A stretch of DNA of 12,955 nucleotides, taken from NCBI GenBank assembly GCA_002068775.1, contig MWAX01000115.1:1-12955 (forward strand), given 5' to 3'. The DNA is from Actinobacteria bacterium ADurb.Bin346. GTDB lineage: Bacteria; Actinomycetota; Humimicrobiia; Humimicrobiales; Humimicrobiaceae. Below are positions 1-6,067 of the stretch, piece by piece. The stretch's first letter is position 1, and each line of letters opens with the position of its first letter. The notes beneath the pieces were generated by a model, which had not been told where the DNA came from, did no database searches, and saw only the letters and a list, made by a program, of their open reading frames with translations. The position numbers and the translations under genes were made by a program.

Positions 1-59
1 TCTACTATTATAAAGTCATTTCCCTGGCCATGAAGCTTTGAAAATTTTATTTTTTTCAA
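1..59 (-). CDS. dapF: Diaminopimelate epimerase DapF, N-terminal fragment (runs off the window)
   Basis: Only the first 19 codons are in the window. From a TTG at 57-59 they read MKKIKFSKLHGQGNDFIIV, the signature start of DapF (K-x-HG-x-GNDF). The enzyme converts LL- to meso-diaminopimelate in the cytosol, for lysine and peptidoglycan synthesis. The asparagine of GND is a conserved active-site residue of the family; the two catalytic cysteines lie outside the window. The TTG start is supported by an AGGAG ribosome binding site at 70-74, ten bases upstream, the best one in the window. The gene follows miaA by 35 bases and is probably co-transcribed with it. The miaA-dapF pairing is familiar from Actinobacteria. 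The match is short but distinctive. Confidence 0.88.
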   Translation of the reverse strand, partial: MKKIKFSKLHGQGNDFIIV

Positions 60-94
60 TATGATTTTTCTCCTGAATTTAAAATTGTCAGCTT

Positions 95-1081
95 TTAAAA
101 TTGTTTGTTTATAATATTAAGAACACCTTCCGCTAAGCCAGCAATACTGCCATAGCTGTCAGCGTTTATCCAATTTATCCTCGGATCAGCCTTAAACCAG
201 GTGAGTTGCTTTTTTACCAGTTTTTTTGTGCCGGATATTATAGCCGCCCTGCATTCTTCCAGGCTTGAAAGGCCATCAAGAAATCCAATGACTTCTTTAT
301 AACCGACAGCCTGCTTAAGACTATTATATTTATCATAACCTTTTTCAGCAAGATTGCGAGCTTCTTCAATAAGGCCGAGCTTCAGCATATTATCAACTCT
401 TTTTTCAATGCATGAATTTATTATATTTCTATCTGCAGTAATCCCTATAAAAACAGTATTGTATATAGATTTTCTAAGATTCCAGGTCGTCTGATAGCTT
501 GAGTATGTTTTTCCGGTTTTTTTATATACTTCTAACCCCCTGAGTATGCGTTTTCTGTCATTATTGCTTATTTTATCTGCATAGGCAGGGTCGATTTTTT
601 TTAATTTTAAATAGAGTTCTTCAGTTTTTTCAGATTCCATCTTTTCCCTGTCATTTTCGGGTTCGGCGCCAGGAGTAAAACCAAGGTCATCAACTACTGC
701 CCTGATATACAGGCCGGAGCCTCCGGCAAGCAAAGGTATTCTTTTTTTATTAAAAAATTCATTCCTGATTATTTTTCTGCATATTTTCTGAAAATCAAAC
801 ACTGTGAAGTTTATATCAGGGTTTACAATATCGACCATATACTGTTTTATTCCATATAATTCTGTTTTATATTTGTCAGTTCCTATGTCCATTCCAGAAT
901 AAATCTGCATGGAATCAACTGAAATTATATCTGTGGATAAAACTTCGGCAAGTTTTAAAGCGAGCTTAGTTTTACCTGTGCATGTAGGACCGCATATTAC
1001 AATTATCAGCTTTTTTTCCACTGCCCTTTTCCTGAATGAATTTATATCAATACCAGCATTATTTTTGTTTAAATCATTCAT
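95..1081 (-). CDS. miaA: tRNA dimethylallyltransferase MiaA
   Basis: MiaA transfers the dimethylallyl group of DMAPP to N6 of A37 in tRNAs that read UNN codons. The 328-residue product has the P-loop GPTCTGKT at residues 31-38, the substrate-binding stretch DSMQIYSGMDIGTDK at about 56-70, GGSGLYIRAVVD at about 120-131 and the C-terminal QLTWFKADPRINWI typical of the family. Its ATG directly follows the miaB stop codon with no spacer, so the two are almost certainly one transcript; MiaB methylthiolates the i6A that MiaA makes. The ATG start gives an unusual 20-residue hydrophilic extension. A GTG at 1019-1021, preceded by a purine-rich AGGAAAAGG, would start the protein as MEKKLIIVICGPT, the usual family start, and is a serious alternative. 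Confidence 0.97.
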   Translation of the reverse strand: MNDLNKNNAGIDINSFRKRAVEKKLIIVICGPTCTGKTKLALKLAEVLSTDIISVDSMQIYSGMDIGTDKYKTELYGIKQYMVDIVNPDINFTVFDFQKICRKIIRNEFFNKKRIPLLAGGSGLYIRAVVDDLGFTPGAEPENDREKMESEKTEELYLKLKKIDPAYADKISNNDRKRILRGLEVYKKTGKTYSSYQTTWNLRKSIYNTVFIGITADRNIINSCIEKRVDNMLKLGLIEEARNLAEKGYDKYNSLKQAVGYKEVIGFLDGLSSLEECRAAIISGTKKLVKKQLTWFKADPRINWINADSYGSIAGLAEGVLNIINKQF

Positions 1082-2407
1082 TTATTCACTTATCTTCCCT
1101 TTAAGGTAAAAAGATTTTGCATCAGTTATTTTAAGCTTAATAAATTTTCCAATCATTTCTTCATCACCTCTAAAATTTACAATCAGATTATTTTCAAGCC
1201 TGCCTTCCAGCTGATTATTTTTTAAGCTGTAACCTTCAACCAGTACTTTAAGCTTTTTACCAACCAGTTTCATGTTCTCTTCCAGTGAAATTTTATTTTG
1301 AAGCTCCAGCAGATTCCTGAACCATAATCTCTTTGTGTCTGCAGAAACACTATCCTCCAGTAATTCAGCGGAAGTGCCTTTTCTGGTTGAATATATGAAT
1401 GTAAAAGCCCTGTTAAAACGAAGCTCTTTGACCAGTTTTAGAGTTTTTAAAAAATCTTCTTCTTTTTCTTCAGGAAAACCAACTATGATGTCAGTTGTGA
1501 CTGCGCAGTCCGGTATTTTTTCTTTTATCATGTAATATATTTTTTTGAAGTCTGCGCTGGTATAATGCCTGTTCATTTTTTTAAGTATCCTGTCAGAGCC
1601 AGCTTGAAGAGGGAGATGAACATGGTTCATTATATTGTTATTTTCACTTATTACATCAATTATATCTTCATTAAAATCCCCCGGATGAGAAGTCATGAAT
1701 CTTATCCGTTTAAGAGCTTTAATTTGAGAAATCTCTGACAGTAATTTTGCAAAATTTTCATGGCCAGTTTTTAAGTCCTGCCCATATGAGTTTACATTCT
1801 GCCCTAAAAGTGTTATCTCAACTACTCCCTCTCCGGCAAGTTTTTCTGCAGTTTTGATAATCTGGTCAAATCCTGCAGACCTTTCTCTTCCCCTCACAAA
1901 AGGGACTATGCAGTAAGAGCAGTAATTGTTGCAGCCAATCATTATTGGAAGCAATGCTTTAAAGCTGTACTGTCTTTTAAAATCATACAAATAATCAAAC
2001 GTTTCAGGAAAATCTCCTGTGTCACAAACACTTCTATTTTTCAAAAGCCTCTCACTGATCAGATCGGGAAGTTTATTTATATTAGCTGTTCCGAAAACAA
2101 TATCTACATATGGAAACTTATTTATTATTTCTGCACTTTTATTCTGCGCAGTGCATCCTCCTATGCAAATTAGCAGACCAGGTTTTTTAATTTTTAATGA
2201 TTTAAGGTTTCCTATATGTCCAAAAAGCTTATTTTCAGCTTTTTCTCTCACCGAGCATGTGTTTATCAGTATTATTTCAGAACATTCCGGATCAGATGTT
2301 CTTACATATCCTTCTTTTTCCATGATGTATATTATTCTTTCTGAGTCAAATACATTCATCTGGCAACCGAAAGTCTCAATATAGAATTTTTTTTGCAGCG
2401 CTCTCAT
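1082..2407 (-). CDS. miaB: tRNA-2-methylthio-N6-dimethylallyladenosine synthase MiaB
   Basis: MiaB is a radical-SAM enzyme that adds a methylthio group to C2 of i6A37 in tRNA, using two [4Fe-4S] clusters. The 441-residue protein has the three parts of the family. The N-terminal UPF0004 domain has cluster cysteines C15 (ETFGCQMN), C51 (NTCSVRE) and C85 (GGC). The radical-SAM core has C159, C163 and C166 in CNNYCSYC. A C-terminal TRAM RNA-binding domain covers about 375-440. The motif YSTRKGTSA at about 339-347 points to MiaB rather than MtaB or RimO. It is separated from spoVS by 236 bases, so it may have its own promoter, but I could not identify a convincing one. No Shine-Dalgarno sequence precedes the ATG. 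Confidence 0.97.
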   Translation of the reverse strand: MRALQKKFYIETFGCQMNVFDSERIIYIMEKEGYVRTSDPECSEIILINTCSVREKAENKLFGHIGNLKSLKIKKPGLLICIGGCTAQNKSAEIINKFPYVDIVFGTANINKLPDLISERLLKNRSVCDTGDFPETFDYLYDFKRQYSFKALLPIMIGCNNYCSYCIVPFVRGRERSAGFDQIIKTAEKLAGEGVVEITLLGQNVNSYGQDLKTGHENFAKLLSEISQIKALKRIRFMTSHPGDFNEDIIDVISENNNIMNHVHLPLQAGSDRILKKMNRHYTSADFKKIYYMIKEKIPDCAVTTDIIVGFPEEKEEDFLKTLKLVKELRFNRAFTFIYSTRKGTSAELLEDSVSADTKRLWFRNLLELQNKISLEENMKLVGKKLKVLVEGYSLKNNQLEGRLENNLIVNFRGDEEMIGKFIKLKITDAKSFYLKGKISE

Positions 2408-2443
2408 TTTTAGAATATTTTATTTAAATATAAATCAGAAGCA

Positions 2444-2491
2444 TATAAATTGAAATTGATCTTATTGTTCAGGCTGCAGATTCAATTTATA
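2444..2491. repeat. Perfect 11-bp inverted repeat upstream of miaB
   Basis: TATAAATTGAA at 2444-2454 is matched by its exact reverse complement TTCAATTTATA at 2481-2491, leaving a 26-base loop. It ends 36 bases before the miaB start codon. No U-tract follows on either strand, so it does not look like a terminator. It could be an RNA hairpin in the miaB leader or a split operator; the arms are AT-rich, which limits confidence. Confidence 0.5.
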
Positions 2492-2507
2492 CTGATCTTG
2501 CATATTA

Positions 2508-2535
2508 CCTGAACTTTAGTTCCCTGATCTTTAGT
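2508..2535. repeat. 13-bp direct repeat in the spoVS-miaB spacer
   Basis: CCTGAACTTTAGT at 2508-2520 and CCTGATCTTTAGT at 2523-2535 differ at one base and are 15 bp apart start to start. The core TGATCTT also occurs at 2493-2499 and 2457-2463, giving four related copies in 75 bases. This could be a cluster of regulator binding sites or a decayed duplication; no known operator is recognised. Confidence 0.4.
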
Positions 2536-2560
2536 GCTTTTGCGGAGATTTAAGCATGGC

Positions 2561-2590
2561 ACATATAATTAACATATAATTAAACATATG
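2561..2590. repeat. 11-bp AT-rich tandem repeat in the spoVS-miaB spacer
   Basis: The unit ACATATAATTA occurs twice head to tail at 2561-2571 and 2572-2582, and a partial third copy, AACATATG, follows at 2583-2590. The period is about one helical turn. Each unit contains TATAAT on the plus strand, but there is no suitable -35 box and no plus-strand gene to serve. It may be a simple slippage repeat. Confidence 0.45.
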
Positions 2591-2643
2591 TTCCGGAAAA
2601 TATTTATCCGTAAACACTGATTATATGGCATTAAAAAACTGCC

Positions 2644-2904
2644 TTATCTTATTTCAACATTTAGCACAATTGCAGTCTTTATTTCCCCATTAACTTCAAT
2701 ATCCTTAAAAAATGGTATACAAACAAGTTCCTGTCCTGTTGGGGCTATATAACCTCTGGCTATAGCTATGCCCTTTATAGTCTGGTTTAAGGCGCCTGCC
2801 CCTATTGTCTGTATCTGCACTTTTCCATCCGTCCTTATTATTCCTGCAATTGCTCCCGCCACAGAATTGGGTTTTGACATTGATGATACTTTTAAAAGCT
2901 TCAT
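2644..2904 (-). CDS. spoVS: Stage V sporulation protein S (SpoVS) family protein
   Basis: The 86-residue product is a full-length SpoVS, a small Alba-like nucleic-acid-binding fold protein. It was first found in Bacillus, where it affects septation and coat assembly, but it is widespread in non-sporulating bacteria. The family pattern is clear throughout: KVSSMSKPNSVAGAIAGIIR at residues 5-24, then GAGALNQTIKGIAIARGYIA at about 36-55, then a C-terminal strand ending in NVEIR. It starts 15 bases after the GHKL ATPase gene and shares the transcription unit with it and rny. No Shine-Dalgarno sequence is visible before the ATG. The molecular role is not settled; the setting beside RNase Y suggests RNA or nucleoid work rather than sporulation as such. 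Confidence 0.95.
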   Translation of the reverse strand: MKLLKVSSMSKPNSVAGAIAGIIRTDGKVQIQTIGAGALNQTIKGIAIARGYIAPTGQELVCIPFFKDIEVNGEIKTAIVLNVEIR

Positions 2905-2919
2905 ATTTTACTGTGTTTT

Positions 2920-4104
2920 TTACTCTTTCTGTTTCAGGTTTATTATTAAATTAATAGTGTTATTTGATTTTTTATATTCTATGCTGTCTTGGATAGTGAC
3001 AAAATATTTTTCACCAAGTTTTTTTACTGTTTCTTCAATTTGCTTAATTATATACTTAATTTCTTCATCTTTAAATCTGCCTGCCAGTCCGGACTCGTCA
3101 TAAAGTTTCAGATCATGCATCTTTTTTAATTCTAAATGGTTCTTTTTCAGACCGGGAGTGCTCTCATTACCGGGCTCTTTTTCATCAATCAGGCCATTTT
3201 CAATATGCAGCACATCTTTTAATGGGGTTATTTCACCATAAAAAAGCCTCTGCAGGCTTCTAAAGGATAAGTTCATATTAAAATATTTCTTCAGGACTTC
3301 ATCCAGAATCTCGATATTTGAGCAATAATAAAGAAAACTTGTAATCGGTATTTCCGGATTATTTAAGATTTTGTTTTTAAATTTTAATAAGTCTGTAATT
3401 TTATCTGCAATATTGTAATCAATTGCCTGCCCGCTGCGCTCACTGTTTTTGTGTTCCTGCATTAAAGTGGACGCAATGCCTGTCAGGCTTCCATAATAAT
3501 ATTTAATATGCGGATTTTGGACAGAGAAGTCCATTATTATTTTTAATATATTATTGACTCCTCCGGACAGTTCATAGCCTGAAGATGACTTTATTATTTT
3601 TGGAACCAGTGACTGGTCTTTTTTTTCAGGAATTTTTGCAAGGTCAATATCAGTAAATACACAAGTCCCCCGCCTGACATCAGAAAAAGTTATTCTGATA
3701 TCTTCCACATTGAGTCTTACAGAAAATAGCGCCATTCCTCTGCCGTGAAAACCATATGCATCTCTTGCGCCATCTTCAAGCTTGGAAGTTACTCTTGACT
3801 GGAAAATAAGGTTGTGAAATTTAGGCGGTATACCATATCCATTATCAATAAAATATATTACCCTGCGCTTATCAGCTGCTTTTTTTGTTGCTACGTATAC
3901 TTTTGTGCTGCCTGCATCCCTGCTGTTTCTCAGCAATTCGACTACAATATCCTCAACACAATGTATATCCTGTAGCGCCTGCCTTCTTTCAGCCTCAGAT
4001 ATTTTTAATTTTACAAACCCGTTTCCCAGATCTTCTTCGATCTTGAAATCGCCTGAAATTTTCAGGTCGGAAAAAAACTTATTAAAATCAAATTCTTTCT
4101 GCAT
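2920..4104 (-). CDS. Uncharacterised GHKL-type ATPase, MutL-like N-terminal domain
   Basis: I cannot name this 394-residue protein, but it carries a clear GHKL ATP-binding domain. The N-box is ELLRNSRDAGSTKVYV, with E56 and N60 spaced as in MutL. The G1 motif DNGYGIP begins at D87, TSKL lies at 106-109 (MutL has TSKI), and the glycine-rich lid is YGFHGRGMALFSV at about 117-129, where MutL has GFRGEAL. Residues about 185-215 may correspond to the start of the MutL transducer domain. The rest, to 394, is charged and helix-rich and matches nothing I know; the MutL nuclease domain is not recognisable. No membrane segment is seen. It begins 8 bases after rny and ends 15 bases before spoVS, so it is co-expressed with both. 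In Bacillus the unrelated ymdB occupies this slot. Function is unknown; a nucleic-acid-linked, ATP-driven clamp is an inference from the fold. Confidence 0.8.
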   Translation of the reverse strand: MQKEFDFNKFFSDLKISGDFKIEEDLGNGFVKLKISEAERRQALQDIHCVEDIVVELLRNSRDAGSTKVYVATKKAADKRRVIYFIDNGYGIPPKFHNLIFQSRVTSKLEDGARDAYGFHGRGMALFSVRLNVEDIRITFSDVRRGTCVFTDIDLAKIPEKKDQSLVPKIIKSSSGYELSGGVNNILKIIMDFSVQNPHIKYYYGSLTGIASTLMQEHKNSERSGQAIDYNIADKITDLLKFKNKILNNPEIPITSFLYYCSNIEILDEVLKKYFNMNLSFRSLQRLFYGEITPLKDVLHIENGLIDEKEPGNESTPGLKKNHLELKKMHDLKLYDESGLAGRFKDEEIKYIIKQIEETVKKLGEKYFVTIQDSIEYKKSNNTINLIINLKQKE

Positions 4105-4112
4105 ATCATGAA

Positions 4113-5666
4113 TTATTTAGCATACTCCACAGCCCTGCTCTCCCTGATGACAGTCACTTTAATCTGTCCCGGGTATTCCATTTCACTTTCTATTTTCTTT
4201 GCAATGTCACGGGCTACAATTGTTGCCATATCATCATTTATTTCTTCAGGTTTCACCATCACTCTTATTTCTCTGCCTGCCTGAATTGCAAATGCTTTTT
4301 CTATGCCCGAGAATTCTGTGGCTATTTTTTCCAGACTTTCAAGTCTTTTAATATAACTTTCAAGCGTTTCTCTTCTGGCGCCTGGTCTTGAGCCTGAAAT
4401 TGAATCTGCAGCCTGAATAATCACATCAAGAAAAGTCTGAACCTCCACTTCATTATGATGCGATTCAATAGCATGCACAATTTCATCTTCTTCATGTAAT
4501 CTTCTGGCAAGCTCTGCGCCTATGATGGCATGTGAGCCTTCAATGTCATGTGTAAGCGCTTTCCCTATGTCATGAAGAAGTCCTGCGCGCTTAGCTTTCT
4601 TTATGTTCAGTCCCAACTCTGATGCTATTACGCCGGCAATATATGCAACTTCTTTTGAATGAAGCAAAACATTCTGGCCATAGCTTGTCCTGTATTTAAG
4701 TCTTCCGAGGACTTTTACAATTCCGGGATTGACATCCGGGATGCCAATATCGAATACTGCCTGCTCACCCTCGACCTTTATTTCATTGTTTATAAGCTTG
4801 CTTGCCTTATCAAACATTTCTTCGATTCTGGTAGGATGAATCCTTCCATCCATAATAAGATTTTCAAGAGTGACCCTCGCTATTTCTCTCCTGACAGGGT
4901 CAAATGATGAAAGGATAACTGCTTCAGGTGTATCGTCGACTATAATATTTATCCCGGTAAGATTTTCAAAAACTCTGATATTGCGGCCTTCGCGGCCTAT
5001 TATCCTGCCTTTCATTTCATCATTTGGAAGATTTACGACAGAAACAGTAGTTTCGCTCGTATGTTCAATTGCGCATCTCTGAATGGCTTGAGAAATTATT
5101 TTTTTCGCAATTTTATCTGATTCTTCCTTTGTCTTTACTTCGATCTTCTTTATTTCTTTTGCGGCTTCTATTTTCGCATCCTCTTCCATTTTCTTAATAA
5201 GTATGGCTCTCGCTTCTTCCCTTGTCAGTTCAGCAATAGCTTCAAGCCTGAGGATCTCTTTTTTAAGAGTCTCGCCAAGTTTGCCTTTTAGTTCATCTAT
5301 TTCTTTTTCTCTTCCGCCCAGTGACTGTTCTTTTTTTTCAAGGTAAAAAGCTTTTTTATCCAGGGCTTCTTCTTTTGATATAAGCCTGTTTTCAATTTTC
5401 TGTATTTCATAACGCTGTTTTTTAATTTCTTCATCGCTCTTTAATTTAATATTTGCAATTTCTTCTTTGCCTTCAACGATTGCTTCTTTTTTAAGTGCAG
5501 ATGCTTCTTTCTTTGCATCTTCAAGTATTCTGTTTGCGTTGCTTGCGCTGGAATTTATTTTATTGTCAATAATTACTTTTCTGTAGAAAAACCCTATGAA
5601 AAAGCCTGCGATTACAATGAATGCGCCAATTCCAACATATTTCAAAACAATTAACAATGTTTCCAA
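4113..5666 (-). CDS. rny: Ribonuclease Y (membrane-anchored endoribonuclease)
   Basis: RNase Y starts mRNA decay by endonucleolytic cleavage and is tethered to the inner face of the membrane. The 517-residue product has all family parts in order: a single N-terminal membrane segment at about 5-27, a long charged coiled coil at about 40-190, a KH RNA-binding domain with the GxxG loop in RIIGREGRN at 221-229, and an HD domain with H336, the HD pair at 365-366 (LLHDIGKA), ESHHNE at 401-406 and a later conserved D421. Length is normal. The start is a TTG at 5664-5666; the ribosome binding site AGAGAGG at 5677-5683 lies ten bases upstream. It leads a tight cluster with the GHKL ATPase and spoVS. 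Upstream is a 320-nt leader ending in an intrinsic terminator, which suggests control by premature termination. Confidence 0.97.
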   Translation of the reverse strand: METLLIVLKYVGIGAFIVIAGFFIGFFYRKVIIDNKINSSASNANRILEDAKKEASALKKEAIVEGKEEIANIKLKSDEEIKKQRYEIQKIENRLISKEEALDKKAFYLEKKEQSLGGREKEIDELKGKLGETLKKEILRLEAIAELTREEARAILIKKMEEDAKIEAAKEIKKIEVKTKEESDKIAKKIISQAIQRCAIEHTSETTVSVVNLPNDEMKGRIIGREGRNIRVFENLTGINIIVDDTPEAVILSSFDPVRREIARVTLENLIMDGRIHPTRIEEMFDKASKLINNEIKVEGEQAVFDIGIPDVNPGIVKVLGRLKYRTSYGQNVLLHSKEVAYIAGVIASELGLNIKKAKRAGLLHDIGKALTHDIEGSHAIIGAELARRLHEEDEIVHAIESHHNEVEVQTFLDVIIQAADSISGSRPGARRETLESYIKRLESLEKIATEFSGIEKAFAIQAGREIRVMVKPEEINDDMATIVARDIAKKIESEMEYPGQIKVTVIRESRAVEYAK

Positions 5667-5683
5667 TTAATACCGTCCTCTCT

Positions 5684-5715
5684 AAAATAAAAAATCGAGC
5701 AATTTTGCCCGATTT
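5684..5715 (-). terminator. Intrinsic terminator / candidate attenuator before rny
   Basis: Read on the minus strand, AAATCGGGCAA pairs with TTGCTCGATTT at 5692-5715, an arm of about ten to eleven pairs with one G-U and a very small loop. It runs directly into T6-A-T4 at 5684-5694. The U-tract touches the rny ribosome binding site at 5677-5683, so termination would stop just before rny can be translated. The plus strand lacks a U-tract after the hairpin, so the signal is strand-specific. It may end readthrough from recD2, end a small RNA, or act as an attenuator for rny. Confidence 0.8.
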
Positions 5716-5857
5716 AAAATATTTGTACTTATAAACTTTTTAATTTTCAATTAAATAAATCAGCAAACCATAAAAAAATAAATCAGGTTCTTATTTTCTT
5801 GAAAATCAATAAGTTTTTTATAAAATTATTCACTAATTTGTTTAAAAGATATTTAAC

Positions 5858-5918
5858 TATTAACAATTGGTAAAAAAAATAATTAAAAAATTTATTAATA
5901 TTTTATCAATTGCCAATA
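5858..5918 (-). repeat. 18-bp imperfect inverted repeat in the rny leader
   Basis: The arm at 5858-5875 (TATTAACAATTGGTAAAA) matches the reverse complement of 5901-5918 at 15 of 18 positions. In minus-strand RNA, two of the three differences become G-U pairs and only one is a true A-C mismatch; in plus-strand RNA there would be two mismatches. That fits a hairpin in the rny leader transcript, with a 25-nt AT-only loop. AT-rich composition makes chance pairing easier, so the role is unproven. Confidence 0.45.
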
Positions 5919-5995
5919 TAATATTTCCATAAACTATTTAAAAAGTACAAAATTACATATAAATCAAGCAAAATCCTAATATGTAAATTAGAAAC

Positions 5996-6024
5996 ATTTT
6001 ATATTCAGTACGTTTTTTAGTCAA
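5996..6024 (-). promoter_or_regulatory. Sigma70/sigmaA-type promoter for rny cluster
   Basis: On the minus strand, TTGACT (plus 6019-6024) is followed after exactly 17 bases by TAAAAT (plus 5996-6001); each box matches the consensus at five of six positions. It lies 44 bases after the recD2 stop codon and points at rny. The predicted start of transcription is near 5989. It is the best promoter match I found in the window, though AT-rich DNA produces such matches by chance. Confidence 0.6.
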
Positions 6025-6067
6025 TATGCTTTCAGAAACTTTCGGATACGTTTATAAATCATTCTTT

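Larger units (their letters stand above)
5667..5989 (-). promoter_or_regulatory. Long AT-rich untranslated leader of rny, or small RNA ending before rny
   Basis: The 400 bases between recD2 and rny hold no credible gene. If the promoter at 5996-6024 is used, transcription starts near 5989 and yields about 320 nt before the rny start codon. This stretch is extremely AT-rich. It contains a long imperfect hairpin at 5858-5918, an 11-bp direct repeat AAATAAATCAG at 5753-5763 and 5776-5786, and the terminator at 5684-5715. An RNA of about 300 nt ending at that terminator would be a by-product or a gene in its own right. No known riboswitch core or T-box element is recognised. Confidence 0.4.

Noticed and set aside
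2019..2384. Plus-strand ORF of 121 codons antisense to miaB
   Set aside because: It is a frame shadow of conserved MiaB sequence, with no homology or start signals of its own.
2633..2679. Possible terminator after spoVS: AAGACTGC pairing with GCAGTTTT, followed by a T run
   Set aside because: The loop is 29 bases, one pair is G-U, and the 5' arm is inside the spoVS coding sequence; too weak to call.
2920..4104. Calling the GHKL gene mutL
   Set aside because: Only the ATPase motifs are shared; the lid motif differs and no MutL C-terminal domain is seen at 394 residues, so the name would over-claim.
5895..5930. 11-codon leader peptide (MEILYWQLIKY) on the minus strand in the rny leader
   Set aside because: It has no ribosome binding site and no run of a single amino acid as in classical attenuator peptides; short ORFs are expected by chance.
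5667..6067. Chromosomal or plasmid replication origin in the AT-rich spacer
   Set aside because: No DnaA-box cluster, iterons or replication gene is present; AT richness alone is not evidence.
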